DNA of 64,000 nt. Origin: Mermis nigrescens (lineage: Eukaryota; Nematoda; Enoplea; Mermithida; Mermithidae). Location: positions 16,454,304 through 16,518,303 of the forward strand of contig JAVLUZ010000145.1 of the NCBI GenBank assembly GCA_036768485.1, given 5' to 3'. This document shows positions 55,957 to 64,000 of this stretch, piece by piece (position 1 is the stretch's first letter; every line of letters starts with the position of its first letter). Under the pieces are notes generated by a model, which had not been told where the DNA came from, ran no database searches, and saw only the letters and a list, made by a program, of their open reading frames with translations. A program made the position numbers and the translations under genes.

Positions 55957-57963
55957 CAGGGAGTCTAAGGCGCGCTGTTTGACCCCTCTGGTGACGACTC
56001 GACCTTTAGGAAAAAGATTTTTTTAAAGATTTTAATTTAGGAGAATTAGGCACACAAAAGCAACTCACGTAGTGAAGGGAATGTTATGACGGTATTTTTG
56101 TGTTTGAAATAATGGTAAATCCATGACATGTTTCTGGAATCAAGAATCAATGATAAATATTAAAATGATTTTCTTTTGTGACACCGAATCTTTTCAGAAG
56201 ACCATGTTCTACTTTTTCTAAATCGCAAAAAATCTGATAAACCCATTTTTTTCGCACATTAACCCAATAACTTTATTCTTTATTTCAAGCTCCCGAGTGG
56301 TTCTTCGGTTATCCACTCTGAACTTCAGTCAATGATGACTGACAATGCAAACTATGGCACTTCCAAGCGCTGCAACACAATCGGTATCATTAAAATTATC
56401 ACAGTTTTATTAGACAATCAGAATCACTGCAGGTAATTAGGTTACAAAAATTCTTTCCAAGATTGAGGCCTCCAACCACAAAAACTTATTTTGATGCACC
56501 TTTAAGCTTTAGTGGCTCACCGACAAAACAAAATAAACGCCCTTGCAGCAAACAACATGCGCATGTTTTACGAAAAATCACACATTTGCTAAAATTGGAG
56601 CGAAATTCGAATGAATATCGAGAGCACCAGGTCGCTCAAATCATTCGACATTCTTATCACCTACTAGTGATCAGAAATGGGGCAAAAATATCTCAGAATT
56701 TTCCAAATTCTGACAGAAGTTTACTGGAACACAGCATGCCAAAATCTTCAGAGCATAGTTTAAGAATTAGTTCAGATATTTTCCGATTTAATTTTTTTTC
56801 TGGCCTAGATTCGCCGTCGCCTAATTAGAACGTGCACGTAAAAATTTTGAAGCCCTTTTTCTTAACAAATGCCTCGGGGCTTCTCGCTCATTTATTTCAT
56901 AATATTACAGCATATACGATAAAGCATAAACTATGCAAAACTTTGACCCAAGGTGAGCAGTACAGTAATTATGCGTATATCAGAGGCAAAAGATGAGGAA
57001 AATTTACAAAATCCAAAAAATGTGAGCAGAAATTTGCAAAGAAATAGAATTATTTCTGTATCAAATAAATGCTCGAAAATCAGGAAAATAATTCGGGAAG
57101 CGCCTCGGAGAAAAACACAAATATACACTAATGCATTTAAAATAGATGCACCATCTACAGTAGTTTCGGCGCAGCATATTGCGCTTCTGCCGACAAAATC
57201 TTTTAAATAATTCGGCTTAGCATAATGCGCTATTACCGGCTGACAAAGGTAATTAAAAAGAATAATAAAAGAATGGCACAATGCCAACACACATTCAATT
57301 CGATGAATAAGGTGAGAAATTTCAAACACAATATTCACAGATTTTACAACAAGGAAATAATTATATACATTTTAAAGCTCACCGAATTTTTTTAGAACAG
57401 TAAAAGAAAACTCGGCTAAAATCGGTAAAAAGGCGAATAAAGTCGATTTAAATCTAAAACGACTCTAAATTGTCGTGTTTTTGATAATCCATTCTATTTA
57501 AAATATCAATGTCGGCATAATGGGCGTAATCTAATAGCTAATGGATATATCAACACGATCATCCATTCTGACCGTCGACTACTCAATCTATAAAACAAGT
57601 CGGGAGGGCCTGGGAGTCCGGAATTTCCCAGATTGCCCCCCAAAAATGTAACCCGATGGTCGGTTACATTTAGAGAAATTTAATAGAATGAGAGCCCTAT
57701 TTGTGAAAGAATCGAGTACTTATAGTTTCGAAATATAGAACATTCCCATCACCTATTACACATTCAAAAGATACAAAGAAACTAGTCTACAAAAACATAA
57801 ATTGACCCAATTTCACAATATCAGCAGATTCAAATAAGCTACAGCGACCAAACTTTACACAAAAATTATCAAACACCTTCTGACTCGCATCAATAAAAAT
57901 AGTGTTGGTCACTGTAGCTTATTTGAATCTACAGTCTTGGTCACTGTAGCTTATTTGAATCGA
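55957..57963. other. Retroelement 5' region and non-coding DNA
   Basis: No firm gene. A palindrome TGTAACC...GGTTACA at 57647-57668 is followed on the minus strand by a TTTTTGGGGGGC stretch similar to an LTR end plus tRNA primer site. This would suit the gag/glycoprotein element, but no second LTR copy was found. Three copies of a cactgtagcttatttgaat repeat (two direct, one inverted) lie at about 57831-57962. Confidence 0.3.
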
Positions 57964-58029
57964 CTAAAAAACGGTGGCGGGTAAATTGTATACTAGATCC
58001 CACATAATGTGGGTGCAAAAAATCGATAA

Positions 58030-59306
58030 AAAAACAAAATATAGATGTTGTCTACATTGATTTTGCGAAAGCTTTGGATACAGTATGTCATGCCAAACTT
58101 TTGCATAAACTGAAACATTTAGATATTGGAGGGTGATATCCTGCTGTGGATTTTGGTCTTTCTGTCTAACCGTAAACAATGCGTCAAAATAAACTATACA
58201 TTTTCAAGGTCAATACCAGTATCAAGTGGTGTCCCGCATAGTACAATTTTGGGACCAATACTTTTCCTTGTATATATATTAATGACCTTCTTGGTGCTCT
58301 TCATGACGACTATATCACATGGCCTTCAATGCTTTTCGCAGACGACCTGAAAATGTTCGGAGTCGTAAACAACATTATGGACTATACTAAATTACAAGAT
58401 GACCTTAATCAGTTACATTTATGGTCAGAGTTGTGGTAATTAAAAATATCCACAGCAAAATGCAACACGTTACATCTAGGAAATAAAAACATGTGTGTCG
58501 GTTACCATTTAGGAACAACAGATATTCCCGAGAAAACTACATGTAATGATTTGGGCATTTTATTTTCATGGTCTCTTACGTAGTGTTTACAAGTCACGTG
58601 CATAGCATTAAAGTAAAAGCCTTACAACCGACTAACTTGATTTTACGTTTCTTCAGATCTAAGAATCGAGACTTACTAATCCGCGCTTTTAAAATTTACA
58701 TTAGGCCCATATTGGAATACAATAGTCAAATATGGAATCCACATCTACTGAAGGATATAGATGCCTTAGAGTCTGTACAGAGATATTTTACACGGCGTCT
58801 TTTGGGTCCTAAAGTTACTTATTTAAATAGAATTAAGGAATTTAAATTGGAATCCTTGGAATATCGGCACACCATTTTCGACCTTGTTTTTTGCTATAAA
58901 ATAATCCACCAATCTGTTGGCCTAAATGTTAATAGCTTTTCAAATTGAACCATTCTGTAACAAGGAGGCATTCATTAAAACTCCAAAAACTACATACTTG
59001 TAAAAACTGACTTGGCCAAATATTTTTTTACCAGTAGGATACTTACTTTGTGGAACTCGCTTTCCGACAATGTAACAAAGCCTACTGCCGCATTATTTAA
59101 AAAAGCTATTTCCGAAATCTCATTTCCAGTGAAGGGTCACTCATTAGTGGATTTGGATTAAAAATCCCTTGTGTCCCTTTGTAGTGCGGCGTTTTTCATT
59201 ACTGGACAGTTTCGTTATATATTTTGCCGTTGTACCTGTTTAAACTTTTGTGTACAGTATATTGTTTTATCGCTGGCTACAGTAAATTACATTACATTAC
59301 ATTAAA
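58030..59306 (+). pseudogene. Decayed LINE reverse transcriptase with ATTAC tail
   Basis: In shifting frames the plus strand reads an RT domain (VYIDFAKALDTV, SGVPHSTILGPILFL, then a FADDLKMF catalytic box near 58337) and the post-RT region in the frame 58568-58948 (YIRPILEYNSQIWNP, VQRYFTRRLLG). It is followed by the WNSLPDNV-type end near 59050 and a TTACATTACATTACA tail at about 59288-59306. Frameshifts and stops show it is dead. It is only distantly similar to the LINE at 41556. Confidence 0.8.
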
Positions 59307-59636
59307 CCCCCCACGCCCAGGTGTGGTCGTAACAGTCTATGTAACTAGCTTTTCCAAATAAAATCAATAGATAGTTATTTCAAATCATTGAAATCTAAAA
59401 TTTTCAGCACCAATATGCAATCTACATATAGTCTGATGCTCCAAGAAACCTCGCATATGGACAACATTTATTTTAGTAAACTTACCTACCTATTTTGACT
59501 ACAAAAGCAGTTCAAACGCAAATTGCCTATATATATAGGCATAAACTTCAAGAACATTTAATCCCCAAGCTGAGAGATGCGATTAAATGCCTTCAGTTAA
59601 ACTGCAATTACTGTAAACTGTCAGTTTACTGTTGGT

Positions 59637-59755
59637 TGGCATTGGCAAAAGCGCCAGCCAGCTCCACCTTTTACCCAGCCGAGGCCAGCGTCAGCGCCAC
59701 CTTTACCGACTTGGCGATGGTCATGGCCAGAACCAGCACCACGATTTACCCACTT
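59637..59755. repeat. Short GC-rich CCAGCGCCACCTTTTACCCA array
   Basis: Three to four units of the same motif that forms the large array at about 61842-62440. Confidence 0.8.
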
Positions 59756-60715
59756 GATTCATTCCTTTACAATTTTTCAATGAAAATAATAATCGACTGT
59801 CAAAAGTGGCGTAGAACCACATTATCTTCTGCATCACAAAAACTCAATTTTACGCAAAAAAACGTATGGTATAATTGATTTTTCGTAAAAAGGAACTATA
59901 TTTAGCTAAAATTTTCGTTGAAATCGAATGTTATAGTGAACCGCGTATTTTCTGCATTTTGAAAGTTAATTTTGCTCAAAAAATCACTCAAATAATTTTG
60001 AAATTTTCAGTTAAATACGTTAGTATAGTCTATTCAACATTTAAGATGCCTTCTACCTTCATTTGAATAATTAATGACGGCTAAACTGGCGAATATGTGT
60101 ACCGAACGAAAAGTTGCAAGCAGTACATCACTCGATAGAGTTTCTGGAGCTGATTTCAGTAAAAAAAAATTTCGAGTGGGTCGGCATTATTGATGGATTT
60201 ACTGTCGTTTAAAGATATCAGATTATCAAGGGGGACTATAGGTATGAAAAAACATCGGAAAATCGAAAAAAACGTAAGTTGCAAGCAGTACATCAATCGA
60301 TAGAGATTCTGGAGCTGACTTAAGCAAAAAAAAATTAGGGCTAAACTTTACTATATGGTGTGAACGGAAAACTTGCAGTTGTACGTGGAAAGGAACGATA
60401 TTGATAGAAATGAGGAGGACATGCATAAAGAGAGTGCGGAAAAAAATTTATGAAAAACGGACCAATATTGGTGAAGATAGAGTAACTCAGGATATAGCTA
60501 TATTAAAGTGAGGTATTTTACAGTTTACCGAAAATGTTCCGAATTTGGGCTGTAAACATATGTATCTGACATTTTCAAGGTCGCTGATTACGAAAAAATA
60601 ACTTTTATTTCACGGAAAAAAATTTTGTTTGAAAATTTTTAAATTTGAAAAAAACAATTTTTCGCATGTTCATCCTGCCTACATAATGTGAAAATTCAAG
60701 TTTCTGCTCAAATGA

Positions 60716-60890
60716 CGCTTAGGCTTAGGCTTAGTTTATCTGAGAAGGTGTTTTCGGCTGCTTAGGTCGAGGTCGCTCCCGCTTAGGTCGAGGTCTAGAT
60801 GCTTAGGTCAACGTATAGATGCTTAGGTCGATGTATAGATGCTCAGGTCGATGTCGATGTATAGATGCTCAGGTCTAAGTTGGGTACATG
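60716..60890. repeat. GATGCTTAGGTCGATGTATA minisatellite, copy 1
   Basis: Tandem variable 19-20-base units after a gcttaggcttaggcttag start. The same block with flanks recurs at about 61493-61612. Confidence 0.85.
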
Positions 60891-61492
60891 TTATTCTGCA
60901 TTCCACTGTTTGAATCTTCAAAGGGTTGAAACTTTAAGATAATCCAAAAATGCCGTTCGAATCGTATTAAAGTAGAAATCTTCAACTGGATGTAAACAAT
61001 GCTAAAAATAGTGAAATTAAAAAAAAATTTACTTGAAAATTTGGGCAAAAAATTACAAAAAAATTTTTCTTCAATTTTGGTTTCCACGCAGTATAACCTA
61101 ATTTTTTGTAATCTGCGACCTTGAAAACGGCAGGAAAATATTAATTAGTAAAAATTGGAAACCTTTGATAAACTGCTAAAATTCCTTAAAGTGGCTCAAA
61201 ATGGTGAATGTCGGTCGAAGTATGATGTTTGAAGTACCGTAACTCTGTGAGTTTTGTATGGATTTGGTTTATTATTTTTTTCCGCGTCTTTTAGTGACAC
61301 AAAGTATCGTTTTTGCGCAATTGTACGGCAATTCTGCCGGAATGGCGCAAAATCGGTTCACACCATATTCTTCAAAAACTCCAAAATTAGGATTGGGTCG
61401 GCATTTTTGATGGAGTTACTGTCGTTTTAAGATTTCATATTACCAACTTGATAAGATATAGGAAAATCTAAGTTTTTGCTTCTAATATACTT

Positions 61493-61612
61493 AGGTTTAG
61501 GCTTAGTATATCTGTAAAGGTGTTTTAAGCTGCTTAGGTCGAGGTCGCTCCCGCTCAGGTCATTGTATAGATGCTTAGGTCGATGTATAGATGCTTAGGT
61601 CAATGTATAGAG
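61493..61612. repeat. GATGCTTAGGTCGATGTATA minisatellite, copy 2
   Basis: Same unit order as 60716-60890, starting with a cttaggtttaggcttag variant, which implies a segmental duplication of about 780 bases. Confidence 0.8.
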
Positions 61613-61841
61613 ATTGACACTTCAAATGGCTGTAACTTTTTACTGGAATGAGACCCACGCAAAAATTTTTTTTAAAAATGATCGTCTCATTGAGGTCTAC
61701 CGAAAGGTGTATCACTTGCTAAATTTGGTTAGGTACACATGTTCTGCCAAAAATTCCTTAATGACTATCATTAAGTTCAACCCTTATTTTGATGTTTCAG
61801 AAAAGTTATATAAAACATCTTTGCTAGCTTTGCTGACATCA

Positions 61842-62440
61842 GCTGGGGCAAATGGCTGGTGCTACCTTTTACCCACTTGGCTGTGGCCAAAGCCAAGCCG
61901 AGCGCCAGCACCTCCTTTTACCCAGTTGATGAGGGCCAGCGCCAGCGCCACGCTTACCCAGTTGGCGAGGGCCAGCACCACCTTTACCCAGTTGGCGAGG
62001 GCCAGCGCTAGCGCCATCTTTTACCCATGTGACCAGGGCCAGTGCCAGCGCCACCTTTTACCCAGTTGGTGAGGGCCAGGGCCAGTGCCACCTTTTACCC
62101 AGTTGGCAAGGGCCAGGGCCAGCACCAACGCCACCTTTACCCAGAGGGCAATGGCAAGGGCCAGCGCCACCTTTTACCCAGTTGGCGAAGGCCAGCGCCA
62201 GCGCCACCTTTTACCTATGTGCGCCAGGGCCAGCGCCAGCGCCACCTTTTACCTATGGGCGCCAGGACTAGCGCCACCTCTTACCTATGTACGCCAGGGC
62301 CAGCGTCAGTGCCACCTTTTACCCAGTTGCCGAGGGTCAGGGCCGGCGCCAGCTCCACCTTTTACCCACTTGGCCATGGCCAAGGCCAGCGCCATTGCCA
62401 TTGCCACCTTTTACCCATGTGCGCCAGCGCCACCATTTAC
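61842..62440. repeat. GC-rich minisatellite, about 36-base unit
   Basis: About 15-17 tandem units whose core is GCCAGCGCCACCTTTTACCC with a cagttggcgagg spacer. It stands out as a GC island in AT-rich DNA. Long open frames occur in more than one plus-strand frame, which follows from the repeat and is not evidence for a gene. Confidence 0.9.
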
Positions 62441-63106
62441 TTATGCCCAGCATCTGAACCCCCTGCAAAAATTGATAACCCCAGAACTTAATGTTTGACA
62501 TTTTTTATTTCCCGGTTTTGACTCCTAGAGTTTGGCTGTTGCATATGAATAGTCCTAACACCTAGGCTACTGGCGGGAAACGGCTCGTTATGCAGTCAAT
62601 TTACCAAACTCAATGGGTAGGTAAGTAAGAAAGCCATTGCTTCTTTTGCTTTACACTTATTGATTAAATCGATGTTGCTTTCGAATCACTTTACTATGAA
62701 AAAGTCTTAAGAATTTTGAATCAGACTGTAAGAATAATGATAAAAACATAAAAACAGAAAAAATGCTGAACATTATTGTAAAAAATAATATTAATATCAT
62801 AAATATTTTTTGGGTCGTCCGTCATGTTTGTTAACGAAATGTTATTTTTTCTGGAAGAATATTGTGAATGAAAACTAAAACAATGTCTCTTTCCACTAAC
62901 GATAACAACGCTACTCCGGACCAAAATCCTGAATATGGGCCTGGTTTAGCGCACGGGCTAAGCCTGAGATAAGCGGTGAAAATTGCAGAGCAAGCAAAGC
63001 GAGCAGAACAATTTTTGCCCCATTTGTGCCTTAGGCTTAGATGTTTGGCGCCAATCGGACTCCTCAAGCGATCCCAGAAACTTACCTAATCGGTTGCTTG
63101 TGAGCA

Positions 63107-63515
63107 TACATGCACATAAGGAAGGGGTGAGGAGGGGGTATTACTCCTGCCCTGAAGGGTCAGTCGGACGGGTACTGTCCGGCGATTTTGAGCTGATGGA
63201 ACGTTTTTTGCATCATTTTTGAGGTCAAAAGCAGTAAAAGCGTCAAAAATTTTCCGGCGTCTTGCGCTAAATTAGTACTTTTAAGCACTTTTTACTCCAA
63301 AAGCGCCCAAAATCGATGAAGTTTTGCATTTTTTAATGTTAAAAGTGATATAATGCTGTCAAAATGGACTAAAAATGCTTTTAAATGCGATATTACCACG
63401 AAAAAAACTTTTATAGGCTATTTTGACCATTTTGTATCCATAAAACAGCAAAAAAAAATCGTGAATGTTATAATTTACTGTCTTGGATTTTAGGGATTCC
63501 ACCTCCCCTTGCCGG
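63107..63515 (-). repeat. Dispersed repeat R1 copy, inverted
   Basis: Reverse orientation of 27480-27895: starts catacatgcacataaggaag with the GGGGGTATTAC block and carries the caaaaattttccggcg core. Confidence 0.75.
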
Positions 63516-63709
63516 CCCTCTCCTTGTGCATCTATCCGTATAAGACAGGGTTATAACTATCTTACTTGCTCTTAGAACCAGGCGGCATCACCGACTGGTG
63601 AATGCATTGTGCAGTAGAGTAAGAGATCTGAGGATTGAAATCTGGCAACTGCACGTTATTTTCTCTTTCTGATGAAAATCGAAACCCATAAGGTACATAA
63701 ACAGGGCAG

Positions 63710-64000
63710 ACAAGCATAATGATAACTCATACCTACCCAGGCACACGTTTTCATAGGAGGGGAGTGAGGGCGATATTACCCCCTCAGGTTCTGAGATTCG
63801 AAGCACTGTCAGACGATTTTGAGCTATCAAACATTTTCTGCCTAATTTATTGGTACAAAAAGCAGCAAAGAAAAAAATTTATTCGGCGCTTCGCACTGAC
63901 TTGTATATTTCTGTTTTGTTTACCAATAAAATACTTGAGAATAAAGTTAAAATGATCAGAAAAGTCAAAGTTTTCGGTCAGTCCTTATATTTTTTACTTA
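63710..64000 (-). repeat. Dispersed repeat R1 copy, partial at window edge
   Basis: Close to the copy at 27985-28412 in reverse, with attaccccctcagg and attcggcgcttcgc words. Runs off the window end. Confidence 0.7.

Noticed and set aside
60716..60735. TTAGGC-like repeats as a telomere
   Set aside because: Only about three units, part of a local minisatellite.
62042..62498. Overlapping 137- and 149-residue plus-strand ORFs with repeated PPFTQL-type units
   Set aside because: Open frames follow from the minisatellite unit and occur in more than one frame; no gene signals.

Overview
This is an AT-rich animal (most likely arthropod) genomic window dominated by mobile DNA. The signs are host exons with consensus GT/AG introns, giant Polinton/Maverick (adintovirus-like) elements, hAT DNA transposons, MITEs, 5'-truncated LINEs, an LTR-type gag, a tRNA-like SINE head, micro- and minisatellites, and a 100-base assembly gap. 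Nothing bacterial is visible. Placement below arthropod is not secure; a small Cys-rich secreted ORF and microexon-like islands at the left edge only hint at a sap-feeding hemipteran.

Layout. 1-5.4 kb: mostly non-coding, a few small unexplained ORFs and microexon-like islands. 5.4-19.64 kb: an old, shattered Polinton (Polinton A) with a pseudogene DNA polymerase B on the minus strand, then remnants of the packaging ATPase, adenain-type protease and capsid gene. 19.64 to about 27.17 kb: a much younger Polinton (Polinton B) inserted inside Polinton A's capsid gene. Its minus strand reads integrase with chromodomain, penton, small basic protein, major capsid, protease, packaging ATPase. At its left end is an unusual accessory block: a TATA-binding-protein homologue, a divergently transcribed F-box protein, and a possible Bcl-2-like protein. 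Its other end, where its polymerase should lie, is lost in the gap.

27.3-30 kb: nested MITEs and a foldback element. 30.4-36.2 kb: the only clear host gene, five exons of a nucleostemin (GNL3)-like nucleolar GTPase on the minus strand, without its 3' half. 36-43 kb: MITEs of the CAG...CTG, 8-bp-target type, a LINE tail and a SINE-like head. 43.1-53.0 kb: a large hAT element with a seven-exon transposase gene that is almost completely open, carrying a second related hAT deletion derivative in an intron. 53.0-57.7 kb: retroelement remnants on the minus strand (gag, a glycoprotein ORF directly abutting gag with no pol between, and an upstream unknown ORF). 58.0-59.3 kb: a decayed LINE. 59.3-64 kb: minisatellites and dispersed repeats.

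The most interesting content is the Polinton B accessory block. A mobile, virus-like element carries its own intact TBP with all four DNA-kinking phenylalanines, head-to-head with an F-box gene across a 110-base region holding two identical 12-bp palindromes. This suggests an element that brings part of its own promoter-recognition machinery and a ubiquitin-ligase adaptor. Many long genes here carry one or two single-base frameshifts although their encoded protein looks well conserved, so some breaks may be consensus errors in the assembly rather than decay.
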